DNA from: Gracilaria gracilis | Lineage: Eukaryota > Rhodophyta > Florideophyceae > Gracilariales > Gracilariaceae | DNA length: 64,000 bases | Direction: 5' to 3' | Assembly: GCA_030374805.1 (NCBI GenBank) | Contig: JARGSG010000056.1 | Coordinates: 248,001-312,000, forward strand | The notes under the pieces: generated by a model | Database searches by the model: none | What the model was told of the DNA's origin: nothing | The model's input: only the letters and a program-made list of their open reading frames with translations | Shown: positions 1 through 11,552 of the stretch, one piece after another | How the letters are laid out: every line of letters begins with the position of its first letter | Position numbering within the stretch: position 1 is the first letter of the stretch | Translations under genes and position numbers: made by a program

Positions 1-1149
1 CGCTCTTGACGCGTTTACTCAAATTCAATCTACGCAGTTCAACTGCTTTGACGATCTATATGAGCAGCTCACAGTATAAATCGAAAAGTCCTTCAAAGAA
101 AGCCCAAGAGCCGGTAAGAAGCAGGAGATGGTGAATGCACTCTGCGCGTTGTATATCGTCGACAATCGGTGCCAAACAATGCTGTAGCTCGCGCACAGAA
201 GCTTGAAAGGCTGGGGAAAAGCTCACAATGCCAAACGTTCTACTTCTTTCACCAGATAAATCGCCTTTGCTCTGGTACACAGGCTCTTGATCGAAAATAA
301 AGAGAAGACCGGAATCGATCTTTTTGTAGCTTCGGCTTGGTACTTGCGCATCAACGAAGTGCGGAATCTTTGCACGTGCGACGTTGCACTTCCAGGTGAC
401 CCAAGAGTCTCAGGATTTAAACGGAAAGTTGCAGGAGTCGCAATAAGGGAGGCTTAGTCCGGCGGCATGCAGTTTGGCGAGGTAAAAGATTCTCTAACGA
501 TCGCTCTTTTAGGGGGTGATTTATCTTCAACGGCCAGCTTTGGATCGGAAGATCTTCTTTTCAAAATATCATATCAAACATATGCAGAAAATCTCAACAC
601 TGTTGTTGCGTATTTTGGTTTTACACCCGGTTCGCGAGTCAACCTGGATTTTTTCTGAGGATATTCAAAAATTGACAACCTGTTAGAGATGTCCATTTCT
701 GTGGCTTTCTACCTCATTAGAAAGCTGGTGATCTCCTCCATATAACTCTGTCTCTACTTTGCCTCAATTAGCCGTGGTTTTTACTGCATGGTGGCCTCTT
801 TTAAAGTCAGCCAAAGGAAAGTAGGTGTCAGTCAAGACATATGTACACCTACAAATTTTACTAAGAAGTACAGCCTACACGAATCTCAGCTTCCTGACAC
901 TTTGTCCTTGTAGGAAAACGTGTACAAGTGAACATGTGTAATACTGATAAAGGTGTACCCAGTAAAACGCGACTCTCAAATTAGTCTTAATTACATTTTG
1001 TAATTAGTACCTAGTCAATTCAATAGGTTACATCATCCGCACACCAGACATACTCTTGTCTCTGGGTTGAACAAACAAGGGTGAGAACGTCTGAACAGGC
1101 AAGAATCATCCATAGCAAAAACAAGGCCATTCACCTACATCATTATCAA
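1..1149. other. Intergenic, no gene recognised
   Basis: No reading frame here looks like a conserved protein; the open stretches are short and compositionally ordinary. The part from about 660 to 1100 is AT-rich with many ATG/TAA-rich words and leads into the transposase relic that starts at 1150. It may contain the 5' end of that element, but I could not find a terminal inverted repeat that pairs with sequence downstream of 5063. Confidence 0.5.
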
Positions 1150-3712
1150 ATGGAGCGCCCCCAAAGATGCGCCAAAAGAAAACGATATTCGGAAGAAAAT
1201 GAACCATCAGAAACCCCATTATCCGCGTCTTCGTCAAACAATCCTTTTCTTGAAGTACTAAAACTTCTAAATCTTTACCATCTGAAACATAATCTTCCAG
1301 GAAGTCGAAGAACCACATCTCTCAGCCAATCAAAACCGGATCATATCACACGTTGCGATAATGTGATGAAACAGATTTGCTTTCGAATATGTGAGCTTCT
1401 ATACCCCGCCGATTCTTATAACTATGCTTCATCCCGTATAAATTCACAACGACTTCCACACCTTATGGGATTTACAAATGATATTGTACCTGTCCTAAAA
1501 GCAACTAAACGTGGTTCAATTGAGCGCAGAATACTCCGAAGCACACTCTGTGCATCAATGAAACGAGAACAAGTGAACGCGTTTCTGAAAGGATATTCAG
1601 AGAATGGTAATAACGATAGTGAAGAAAAAGACGCCACTGAATACATTTCTATGTCGAAGGAAGTTTATGTTAGTTGGAAGCTCGACTGGGATTGCCTTCT
1701 ACTGAATGGTAAACTGCCATCCTCATCAAGGCATGTCGCACGCTGCACAGGTGAACAGATTGAGTTCTTGGTGCGGTTTGTTTTTTCTAGGAGTAATATA
1801 CAATTACTTTCATGCGGAACAAAGGAAGTAGAAGTTGAAGGCAGCTCATACATCCTGCCAGCTGTGACGAGGAAGAAAAGAAGAACAGTTATGTATGCCG
1901 ACTACAAAACGGCATGTGGGGATCATGAGAGAGAGGCCTTGGGACGCACTACGTTTTTCAAGGTTTGCTCGTTTCTGACTGCACGTGACAGTAAGCGACG
2001 ATCTTCGGTCGATTATATGTTTGGTTCATTTGTGAATGACAGTGTGGCGGACCTGAAGCGGATGGTGCATATGTTTTCGCCATTTGAAAAAAAGGGAAAC
2101 GCTCAACAGAAACATAGAATGTGTGGAATACTTTTTGAAATGCATCTATCCAGAGGGCCACATAGGGAAGGATGAATCTGGATTCCATTCAAATCGATTT
2201 GCATTGCAGGAGAACGGAGACAATTATCTCGAATGCTTCCCAAACGTTCAGTGCACAAGTTGTACCGCTCCATACCGTTTGCTGCAATCTGTAAGATGTT
2301 TGGTCCCAAACGATAGAGAAGACGCACTGACGGCTTTGGAGAACATCGAACGTAAGTTTTTCTTGTAATACGCCTATTCGCATCGCGTGCGAAGCCAACA
2401 AGTTGCCTTGGAGAATGTCTTTGGAGAAATTCTCCGGTTTCATCAACATCAGCGCGTCCCCTTGCTTGTCGACTACAAAATGAAATACGAACCGTTACGT
2501 TTTAGGGAGAAAACGTCGGATTTCTTTGGAAAGAAAGGGATAAGCTGGCATGGAACGGTTGTGTTTTATATGCCTGCAATATATGATGCTAACAACAAAT
2601 ACTCTGGCCCTGATCACCTATCAATGCTTTTCTACAACCACGTCGTTCAAAGCGACACTCAACAAGATGTGACAGCTGTAGCATCCATACTAGAAACTGT
2701 CATGATGAGGGTTCGAATAGATTTGCCAACTTCCACTAAGGTCATCGTGCTGTCAGATAATGCCGCTTGTTACCAGAATACGACTCTTCCAATAATCCTG
2801 CCTTTCATTGCCAAGGCGAATGGTCTGGCACTTCTCCGATTCATGCACACGGAAACGCAGGACGGAAAGAGTATTGTCGACGCTCACTTCGCCATAGCCA
2901 TGCGTCATGTTTGTCGAATTGTAGCAGAAGGTAAGGATGTTACGACGCCGACTTCATTAATTGCTGCTCTGCGTGCAGGTGGAGGTTTAAAGAACTCGGC
3001 TGCTGAACTAATTCGCATTGACCGCACAAACGAGAATCTGGCTTCATGGGAAGGATTGCGAGGCAAAAACAACAACGGTTTGCCCTGGATTGGACGGAAC
3101 AACGAGTATGAATATAGTGGTTGGAGCCATGGGGCTCGTAGAGTAAGCGTGAAATGTTTTCGTTATTCTGGGCATGGGTCTGGTAGGCCTTGTCAGTTCG
3201 GCAGAGCAGGCGCTTGTAAACCTGCCAAGTCTGTAGAGGAAGTTATCAGTTGGAAAGATACCTTGGAGAACACTCAATCCACAGCGAATACGCGATTGCT
3301 GACTGCAGATGGAGAAACGGTTGGAATGGAGACTGGGGTAAGAGTACTATCTCAATCAGCTGTCAATCGCATTTTGTTGCGGAGAACGATTCGGGCTGGG
3401 ACCGAAAAGTCACGATTCTTTACAGCGGCCTGCCCAATTGCTCGAATTGGAGAAAATGATGATGATGATTCGGAATCTGACTTTGAATGGAATGGTGGCC
3501 TTGAATGCGGAAACTGTCGAAAGCGATTCACTTCCGAAGGGCGTCTTCTCCAACACAAAAGAAGTTGTGATGTCTCTTTTGATTCCCCGAGGTGTAAGAG
3601 CGCTCTGGGTCGTTGCGTAGCTCTCGCGAACCGGTTGATTCAAAGTAAATAGATTTCTGTGTTGTCTATGAAAGACGAAGAAATAATGAACGGCATCGAA
3701 GGACTCGATTAA
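1150..3712 (+). pseudogene. Zinc-finger RNase H-like transposase relic, N-terminal and central part
   Basis: Remains of a large transposase-like protein of a family I know from repeats in algae and lower animals, with a hallmark FGKKGISWH box (near 2530), a DNAACY box (near 2758, on a beta strand typical of the second catalytic Asp of RNase H-like nucleases) and a C-terminal C2H2 finger (CGNC...H...C, 3508-3570). I start at ATG 1150. The frame moves by one base near the A7 run at 2085-2091, after which the frame-2 reading CVEYFLKCIYPEG clearly continues the protein. A TAA at 2366 lies inside a possible 51-nt intron (2352-2402, GTAAGT...AG) that keeps frame. A TAG at 3650 (AAATAG) is a further break. 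The protein then runs into a solo-LTR-like insertion at 3713 and resumes at 4569. The family name is not certain; the relic state is. Confidence 0.7.
2352..2402 (+). other. Possible 51-nt intron in the transposase relic
   Basis: Starts with the consensus donor GTAAGT and ends in AG. Its removal deletes the in-frame TAA at 2366 and joins codons without a frame change, giving ENIELALENVFGEI across the junction. At 51 nt it is short but a multiple of three. The alternative is a plain nonsense mutation in a decayed element. Confidence 0.4.
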
Positions 3713-4563
3713 TGTAGAGCAATTGCCCTTCGCAGGGACTGAGGGGGATGCCACTCATATATCCGTTGTTATTTTCGGCTGAACTTCCTACTATTATGAA
3801 GTCTATTTGCCTATTTGGCCCGGATTAGGGATCCGCCTATGAAGGGTAGGATTGGCGCGACACGTGTGTGCCCGCGCCCGATTACCGGATGCGCCGTTGC
3901 AAGGGTGCCACGGAGGTACACGTGGGTAGTGTTGGCCTGCGTGCCGGGTACTTAGATATTTTAGTGATATTTGTCAGCCGTATATAAGTTGCGGCACTTG
4001 CCGCCACTGTACGGGAAGTAAACGTCAACGAGGCCTTGGCTCTAGCTTGAGTTCCGCTTGCGCACGGTCTTTTACCCCATTCCCGAAGAATACCGCCGCT
4101 TATCCGGACAAGTTATCCATCTCCGTCACCGAGAAGCACCGATCCGTCGTTACGGCCTCTTATTTATCATTCTTACATACACTCTTTCTGTTTTCCCGTC
4201 TTACGGCTTCGTTACACTTCGCCCTGTTGTACAGGTTTGCCCATTTTTGTCTCGGGATTATTCCCAGCTCTCACGAGTCTGTGCTCCGCAGTGCGGCTCA
4301 TTTTGCTACCTTCTATCTCGTCCCTTTTGCTACGGAATACGCCACACCCAGTGGAATCCATCCTGTTGGCACCCCGATTTCCACCCCCAACCTCCGTCTG
4401 TAAGTCAGGAAGAGGCTGCCCGGAGTTACGCCCGGCACGTGTCGGCCTCATCGGAGGGTTCTGCCACTGCTCTGCCCCAATAGGGAGCAAGGCTGAACAC
4501 CTTGGGTGCGTAGCCGCTGGCGCGGTTTGTGTTCTTTTCTCCCGTTCCCGGCTTTGCCCCACA
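3713..4563. mobile_element. Solo-LTR-like insertion (851 bp) inside the transposase relic
   Basis: The block begins TGTAGAGCAA and ends so that its reverse complement reads TGTGGGGCAA, an 8/10 terminal inverted match with the TG...CA ends of an LTR. It is flanked by ATTAA (3708-3712) and ATTAC (4564-4568), a 5-bp target duplication with one change. Taking out the block and one flank copy restores a continuous frame, GLD-YTLDLLKAGW, in the interrupted gene. A TATATAAG box lies at 3981, as expected for an LTR promoter. No internal retroelement coding is present, so this is either a solo LTR or a non-autonomous element. The overlapping open frames at 4047-4575 share no similarity with anything I know. 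Confidence 0.7.
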
Positions 4564-4568
4564 ATTAC

Positions 4569-5063
4569 ACCTTAGATCTCTTGAAGGCAGGGTGGGCCAG
4601 ACGGGATGCAAAGGTTTACTCCATCTTTACATTTGTGGGCCGACATAGTGAAACACTTCAGGAACTATTTGATAAGGGCGCAGCAGACAAGTCGTACAAA
4701 CTCGGGCCTTCGGCAATGAGGGAGAATTTGATGTCGAAGGTAGGCGATCGATTTGATATCCCTTCCGAGACAGACATTCAAAAGCATATTCAAGTTATGT
4801 TTGCGAGACAGAAAAGCGGAAGAACAAACAACCTCAGAGCCACAGGAATGGATTCATTGTTTCGCAATGCAATTGACGAAATACTGGAGAGGAATAATTT
4901 CGTAGTTAGGCCGACTTCTGTCCTTTCGGAAATGAAGAGCACCTATTCGAGTGAAGGAAGCCTACCTCATAACTTTCCAAGCGACGCTCAAATCAAGAAT
5001 CGAGTTTCATCCCAGAAAGCCACCAAGAAGCGTGAAAACAAGCTTCCTGACCCTACTGACTAG
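4569..5063 (+). pseudogene. C-terminal part of the zinc-finger transposase relic
   Basis: Continues the gene that is cut at 3712. The reading LKAGWARRDAKVY, then LGPSAMRENL, FDIPSETDIQKHI and a final NFPSDAQIKNRVSSQK is the kind of tail (GWARR, LP-SE-I, QIK-R) that follows the C2H2 finger in this transposase family. The frame is open to a TAG-free stop at 5061-5063. The part upstream of 4569 that is open in the same frame belongs to the inserted element and not to this protein. Confidence 0.6.
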
Positions 5064-6548
5064 CGAACCCAAGACATAGAGGCTCTTATTCCTGAAAAGC
5101 ATTATTGACTACACCATCGCCGTACGTCACCGTGTCTAAGCAGGTTTGGGTTTCGAATAGATTACCGAGAGAATGCTACTGGTGTGCGGCCCTTTTTAAA
5201 AAGCGGAATGATATACTGTACGCCAGGAAGACGCTCAAGCGCTGGTATTGTGTTTCGTATACTTGTTACAGTTCTGGAGAGCCATAGAGTTTTACGAATT
5301 CTAATGGCTCCAATAGAGCAGTGTCTACTGTTATAGAGCTGAGTATCGATTGAAGCTGTTAGTAAACCTTCTAACGTATAGTTGACTTCAGAACGGCACA
5401 TGCAGGACTGAGAACTGCCTAACGCCTTGTATTTATTGTTTTCTTTGTTATCACCAGTAGGTATGGATGGTATCGAAACCAACTGGGCGACAATTTGCTG
5501 TGATGCAAAGTAATCTTTTTGCGTAGAGAAGAGTAATTTTGTTGATGTTGCATGATGCAGACTGTGAAACGCGTGTGTTTGTTTTGCTATCTGGAGCTTC
5601 CGGAGCGCTAACAGGAACAAAATTATAGCGGGAGAAATGTCAGTCGTGCGGGAAAGCGGCAAGGATATCCGTTTACTTGAAGGTATCAACTTGGTGGAGA
5701 GCCACATTCGGCGGGCACAGTTCATCTAAGCCGGCATATGAAGCGAGTACATTTCTTCTTTCGTTTTCTGTGTCGCTGGTTTACCGCAAAATGTCCGTGG
5801 ACATTGTGCCCACATTATACCTTTCCACACTTGTTTGACTATTGGTGCAGTGCAGACAGCACTTTCCACGCAAGTATCGGTCCTTCGCGCTGCGCTACAG
5901 TAGCGGCGATGCTTGGTATAATATTGAGACGGACAGCGCTCACATTTGGCCTTGCAGCGGGCGACGGCGGCAAAGACAAGAGTGCAGCGAACGCAATGGT
6001 GGGCTTCAGGTGCCAGTGTTGCCTCAAGACAACAGCTTCTCGATGATTTGTGCGTTGATGCTGCTTGTATATATTCGAAAAGCGAATTGAAAATTTGAAA
6101 TTGTCTTCAGGTTCTATTTTTTGTTTACTTTTATCGATGTCTAAATTCAAATTGTTTTTGAATGTTCAAACTTTGTCATGGTAACTGAAAGACACTTGTC
6201 CAGCTTACAGCTTTTAAAAGGGTATATCCAGCTTTAGCGTGCAGGCTTCTAGCGATAGGCCAAGTTTCATGTAACGTACCATGCCCAAATGCTGGGAATT
6301 CAGCCAGTATGTGGGATACATAGGGTGCTGTATTTTGGGCGAAACCACCTTTGACTCCGTGAAAAAACCGAGACCCGGCATCCCACTCGTCGATGTTCTC
6401 CGAGGACTACAATTATCCACACTCATTGAGGCTAGATATCAAAACTAGGCAGAAGCGGGTGTCGTTTAGTGTGAAAACGGCGCAATGTTATTGGAGAAAA
6501 CTCCATAAACGAGTACTCTCGGTGTAGGAGCTCTAATGTTCTTCACCA
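5064..6548. other. Gene-poor stretch after the first relic
   Basis: No conserved protein recognised. A 187-codon open frame on the minus strand (5162-5725) starts with ATG but is Ser/Leu-rich without domains, and I do not call it a gene. This stretch probably holds the 3' end of the first element, old host spacer and the 5' end of the pogo-like element that begins coding at 6549. Confidence 0.4.
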
Positions 6549-8510
6549 ATGACTCTCACAAATTTCGCATGGCTACACAATCTCCTCCCGTACTTATTCA
6601 TTCCATGTGGCGCCAATCCCAGAATAAAAGTCGTCCAAGCCAAAACCACGCCGCCCAGTGTTCCAACGCCACCAGTGACCGCACACGAAGTTTGGCAACC
6701 CGCAGACTCTCATTCAACTCCATTCTTAAGCGAACACTTTTCTCTCATGGCAGCGTTTATTGCAAGCCAGTGTAACGACGACCGAGACTATATGTTGCAA
6801 CGAAGCGCCGTAGACTTAATAAAGGCAGACAAAAACGAGACCTCGTACACACTTCCGACATTGAAAGACGCAATATTCTACATATATGAGAACAGTAACG
6901 CTACCATCACCGAAGCATCGGAACACTTCAATATCCCGTTATCGTCCTTGCACCGTCATTGGAAAAAATGGCACAACAGTTGCCCTAGAACGGAGCCCAT
7001 GCAAGCGGAAGATATAGAAATCACTCTCCATGAACCAGGCCGTCGACCTACAATGACAGATGAAGAAGAAGGGTTAATTGTCCGTGCCGTGAAAGAATAC
7101 GCAAGGATGAAGACACCACTTACGAGGATAACATTATTTGATTTCGTTCAGCACTTTATTCGCAAGCTCCCTCCCCTGCGCCAAGAAGAAATACGTAAAG
7201 TGTTCAAGCGAGCAAGAGCAGGTCCGAAATGGATGCGTTACTTCCTTCGTCGACACCCAGAATTGCAATTTAAGTCTGTCCAAGTAATTGACGACCGACG
7301 AGTTCAAGCTGTCACCATTCCTACTCTTTCAATGCATATCACTCGTTTGAATGCAGTGATGGACAGATACCGAATCCGTGACCCTCATCTTATTTGAAAT
7401 GTGGATCAAACGGGTATTAGCTTTACCAAGATTGTGCATCGTAGCCTCCGGAAGGCACTCGGTCCAGCATCGACGAGATTGATTCAAACCATGGTGCGAA
7501 CAAAGGGAAACCTTGACCACGTAACCGTGATGCCCGTTGTGTCTGCAGCTGGGGACACACTACCTCCAGTCATTTTCTACCCAGGCAAACTTGCTCGATT
7601 CCGCAAAATTAATGGCGTATATCAATCACACCATAGTGTCCTTCCGCATTGCCATTTGTACCAACGGGAACCAGCCGGAGTTGATTCAACAGTGTTCTCG
7701 AATTGGGCGAAGCAATTTGTTCAAGAGCTTTCAAGATTTAGGGCACCCGGTGAGTATGCGATGTTAATACTAGATGGATACTCAGCACATACGCAGCTAA
7801 ATTCGTTGCCTCCTCTTCGTCAAAACCAAGTGATTGCGGTCGGAATTCCGTCCTATACTTCACATGTTCTGCAACCATTGGACGTCGGGATCTTCTCTGC
7901 CTTTAAGTCACATCTTCAAGCAGCTGTCCCCCGCGCGGCGCAAACTAAAGCCGTTCTAGATGCTTTTGACGTAGGTCTCTGCATTACAGATGCGTATAGC
8001 AAGGGTGTCACTATGTCGAACATTCGCAGTGGGTTTTCCAACACGGGCACCTTCATTTCAAATCAAGTAAGAGCGTTAGTTAAACCGTTGGAATGGCTGT
8101 TTTGTGGGGATGAGAAGGAAATCAAACTGGAAGATGTGATGCAGTCTTACAAGTCTTCAAAACGTACGCTACTGCGTGACGGAGTCGTTGAAGAAAATGG
8201 CACAATCCGAGTGAATTCGGAGCATGGTGCTACGCTGACAAATGACGCGGTCCTTGCGGCTTTGGAGGATTGAGACAAACGAAAGGAGTCCAAGGGTATG
8301 AAAAGATGCGCAAAGCGGGCGATGCTGGAGAGTGCGGCTGACCTGCGGCGTCTTTCATGCTTGGCACCAAAGCGTGCCAAAACGCGTGAGCGATTGAACT
8401 CCAATCGTGCCAAGCGTCGACAAGAGCGGCGGGAGCCCACGGTGGCTAGAAGAAATGCCCGGAGTTCGAGCTCACAGTTTATGCTTCAAGGTCCTGCCAT
8501 GCAGGGCTGA
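6549..8510 (+). pseudogene. Pogo/Tigger-like DDE transposase, two in-frame stops
   Basis: Domains in order: a Psq-type helix-turn-helix (about 6880-6990, ATITEASEHFNIPLSSLHRHW), a CENP-B/Tc5-type DNA-binding part (about 7040-7270, ending GPKWMRYFLRRHPEL), then a DDE_1 catalytic core with NVDQTG (7398), LILDGYSAH (7768) and SHVLQPLD (7862), which supply the three catalytic Asp residues of the pogo group. Two TGA codons interrupt the same frame, at 7395 and 8271. At 7395 the family has Trp before the N-x-D motif (compare IWNFDET in the element at 14681). At 8271 the sister element at 12541 has Arg. The basic tail continues to 8510. No inverted repeats were found. A dead copy of a cut-and-paste transposon. 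Confidence 0.85.
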
Positions 8511-8935
8511 AGAGTTGCTGCAATTGGGTCACTTTGATGACATGGTAGTCTTATACTGGGTAATGTGCTTTTGCGCGGGAGATATTTTATCTCATACTCC
8601 AGCACACTTGTGGTTTTGTGGGCGTTTTTAAGGCTTGTTGGTTGCGTTGTAACTACCGCTTGTTATGTCTATATGCTTTCAGTCTTCTTGGCGAGCTTTA
8701 CCTTTATCTTCGCTTTCATTAGCGTCTAAGAAGTCCGCAAAAAAGTGGAGATCGCCTCGGCTACAATAAATGTGGTGAGTTTCGTTCCTCAAACTGATCA
8801 ATTCCCGCCATTGGGGCATCGTACGTTACATTGGCACGAGAGAACTTTGTTGTAAGTTTTGTACGTTCCTCAAAACGCCTCTAAAAAATTGGGGTTGACT
8901 GGCGTATGACGTGTTAAACCATATGAAGTTTACTA
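8511..8935. other. Spacer between two pogo-like elements
   Basis: Contains no coding frame. It must include the 3' end of the first pogo-like element, whose inverted repeat I could not identify, and ends at the TA dinucleotide (8934-8935) that flanks the next element. Confidence 0.5.
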
Positions 8936-8950
8936 CACCCAGTTACCGCA
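8936..8950 (+). repeat. Left terminal inverted repeat of the 8936-10992 element
   Basis: CACCCAGTTACCGCA directly after a TA dinucleotide; perfect inverse of 10978-10992. Confidence 0.88.
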
Positions 8951-9126
8951 GATAGTGTCACCAGTTATTTAGTGTAACTACTAAAATAGTGTAGGTTACA
9001 CTAATCAATGTAGCTACATGTTGCCGGCAGAAATAATTAGTGTAACAATGATTCCAACATCAGGGAATACACTGGTTTACACCACCGCCGGCGTCCAATT
9101 CACCGTTCAACCAGCAAAGCCGTCAA

Positions 9127-10824
9127 ATGAGCTCGGATCGTCATTGTCAATTTCTTCCTGCTCCGGTGGCTTTCTCGGTTCCTCAATACCCACCACCATC
9201 AATGGTGTCCGGCTCGCCAATAATCGCAGCCTTTCAACGGCAAAAAGCACGAATCCCGACTACGACAGTCACAGTGCTCTCTCCTCCCACCGACAGTGCC
9301 TCTACGAACACTGAAGACACAACCTCGGCCAAAACGTCATCCTCCCACCCAAAACGCCGAAAATCACCACAAAATGTGTTGACCATATCTCAGAGATCTC
9401 GTATTATCTCTTGGATGTGCGATCAGGTTGCATCCAATGGTGCGAAACATATTGCAGCAAAGACAGTGAGGCAGTTCCCTGATTTGTTTCGCGGGAGTCA
9501 AAACGCCAACCTTGTCCGAGCGATGCGCTTATGGCGCAACCGTGGGACCTATCAATCTGACCTTGGCACATATTCTTGTCGTGGATCTGTCACATCTATT
9601 ACGCGTAACACAGTGTTGGGACTACGACGAGTTGAACTCAAGGCGCGCCCTGGACGCGGAAGGAAAAGAGAAAAATGGGTCGACGCTCTTCATATGGAGT
9701 TACGCGACGAATTTGACCGTCTAAGAAAGCTTGGAGTTAAGTTTAATCTCTCGATATTGCGACAGCTCGCACTGGACATTTTGCGAGAGAGTAGTAGCCC
9801 ACATTTCAGTTCAAACTTTGTTGACCCTCGCCGTCAAAAGCCACTGCGGGATTTAATAACTGCGAGATGGATACAGGGGTTTGCGGATCGCTTTCAAATT
9901 GTCAGTCGTGCGCATACTGGCAAAAAGCTGCTTAGCCCAGAGAAGCAGCTGGAGATTGAGAAAGCCGTAGCCCTGCACCTGGGTCATATGAAGCGGATGC
10001 TGTCCTCTGGCACGGTTAAAGAGGAAGACTTAGAAAACGCTGACGAGACGCATTTTGTTATTGACATGGATAATGGCCGGACTTTGGGCTTTGCTGGAGA
10101 TAAATCTGTGAAGTACGCCGATGTTGTTTCCGGTGGCGAAGGCATGACAATGTTGGTGCGCTTGAGTGGTGGAAAAAATGCGCGTATTGAGGCACCGTTC
10201 ATTGTCTTCACTAACAAGAATCGCAATTATCCCATACGAGGCTTACCGGATGACATACCTGGAGTATCATACCGTTCAGGACCAAAGGGATGGATTGATA
10301 CTGAAGTTCTGCCGCAGTACTTTAGTGAAAGAAAAGTCATGAAGCCCCTGCCTAATTCACGGAAGCGTACGCTCTACCTTGACAACTGCAGCGGTCACAA
10401 CAGTACTGAGATGTTGCGCAACGCATTGGCGGCTGTTCGTACGCAAGTTCGCTACTTTCCACCTAACTGCACCCATTTGATTCAGCCCTGCGACTCCTTC
10501 GTTATACAGAAAATAAAATGTGCATGGAAGCAACGTTGGGAGGCCTATAAGATGAAGCAGATAAGGATTTGAATGTGGAAGGACAGCGCGGGAAAGATTC
10601 ACAACCCAGGTAAGGGGTTCTTTTTGAGGCTAGCAATGTTGGCTGTGCAAGATGTGAATCGCCAACGTGACAAAGACGGTCTTTCTTACGCTCGAAGAGC
10701 AATGATTATGACAGGGATGGCGTTAAACACAAATGGTGTTTGGGAAGAGGGTCAATTAACTCCGCCTCTGCAGAACATAATCAGGAAACACCGCCATCAT
10801 TTTGAGGGAAGTCCTGATGGTTAG
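9127..10824 (+). pseudogene. Pogo-like DDE transposase with one in-frame TGA
   Basis: The protein opens with a Ser/Thr/Pro-rich leader. A basic DNA-binding region follows (about residues 75-260, with the AT-hook-like PGRGRKREKW near 9650), and then a DDE core with ENADETHF (near 10036), LYLDNCSGHN (near 10375) and NCTHLIQPCDSF (near 10465), which provide the three Asp residues. A TGA at 10570-10572 is the only break. The frame then continues MWKDSAGKIHNPGKGFF to 10824, a tail that fits a DDE_1 family common in oomycetes and algae. With one nonsense codon and intact terminal repeats this copy is recently dead, or expressed as a truncated protein that still has all three catalytic residues. Confidence 0.83.
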
Positions 10825-10977
10825 ATGATACATAACCATTTTCACTCCTATTTAGTGTCACTAAACAGTACATCGATTTCCGTTCATATAGTGTAACTTC
10901 TCATTTAGTGTAGGTGACAGTATCAAAGGTTGTAAGCCATTGAAAACTATCACTGAATTACTGTGAGTGACTTTAAA

Positions 10978-10992
10978 TGCGGTAACTGGGTG
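10978..10992 (-). repeat. Right terminal inverted repeat of the 8936-10992 element
   Basis: TGCGGTAACTGGGTG followed by TA; perfect inverse of 8936-8950. Confidence 0.88.
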
Positions 10993-10994
10993 TA

Positions 10995-11552
10995 CACATT
11001 TGGCGCGCATTGGAGGCGCTTTGCATGGTTTTATGACTGGTGTGGATGTGAAGGACATTGCCATCAAGGAAAGGTGGAATTATTTTAGCTTATTGCGTCG
11101 TTATTTGACCACCGGCCGGGCTTGGCTGATGAAGATGAATATTAGTGCAGAGAAGCTTTTTGCGTTGGACAGTGCTTTCAATTACCTCAAACAAATTTGT
11201 ATTCGCTTACGCAGTGAACGCTATCCTGTGGCTACGTGTAGCATACTTGGGTATCGGAGATGTAACCACGCAAAGCTGCGTTGGTATCTTGCCAAACAAG
11301 AGTTTGGTAGGTAACAGGAAAGCCCTGACTACCTTCCAGCATCGCAAGAAAGCTCTACTCACCAAAGCCCTACCGATTAAAATAATAGTTAGTTCCTGAT
11401 TTGACCGGTGGCCCGTTCAGCACATTGTCCGGCGGAACTGTTATCTTGCCCATGGAAACAAGCATCGCCTTGCTGATGATCATCATCATGCAATGATGAT
11501 TCCATGCTGCAAAAATTCCATCGCCGAATCAACCGCAACCAAGCACTATGCA
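10995..11552. other. Old host or repeat sequence, unrecognised open frame
   Basis: Just outside the right TA of the previous element a plus-strand frame is open from about 10995 to 11314 and reads HGFMTGVDVKDIAIKERW and similar ordinary protein-like sequence. I recognise no domain. It could be the remains of a gene or element that the pogo copy landed in. The rest, to 11552, is without a gene. Confidence 0.35.

Larger units (their letters stand above)
8936..10992 (+). mobile_element. Pogo-like DNA transposon with TA target duplication (2057 bp)
   Basis: Bounded by perfect 15-bp inverted repeats (CACCCAGTTACCGCA at 8936-8950, its reverse complement at 10978-10992), each flanked outside by TA (8934-8935 and 10993-10994), the signature of Tc1/mariner/pogo integration. 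Both subterminal regions carry several copies of the word AGTGTA (left about 8953-9047, right about 10854-10916), some arranged as near palindromes, which are plausible transposase binding sites. The element carries one transposase gene with a single in-frame TGA. Confidence 0.88.

Noticed and set aside
4047..4575. Several overlapping open frames on both strands
   Set aside because: They lie inside the LTR-like insertion and show no similarity to gag or pol; open by composition.
5162..5725. 187-codon minus-strand frame with ATG
   Set aside because: No motif, odd composition, lies among transposon debris.
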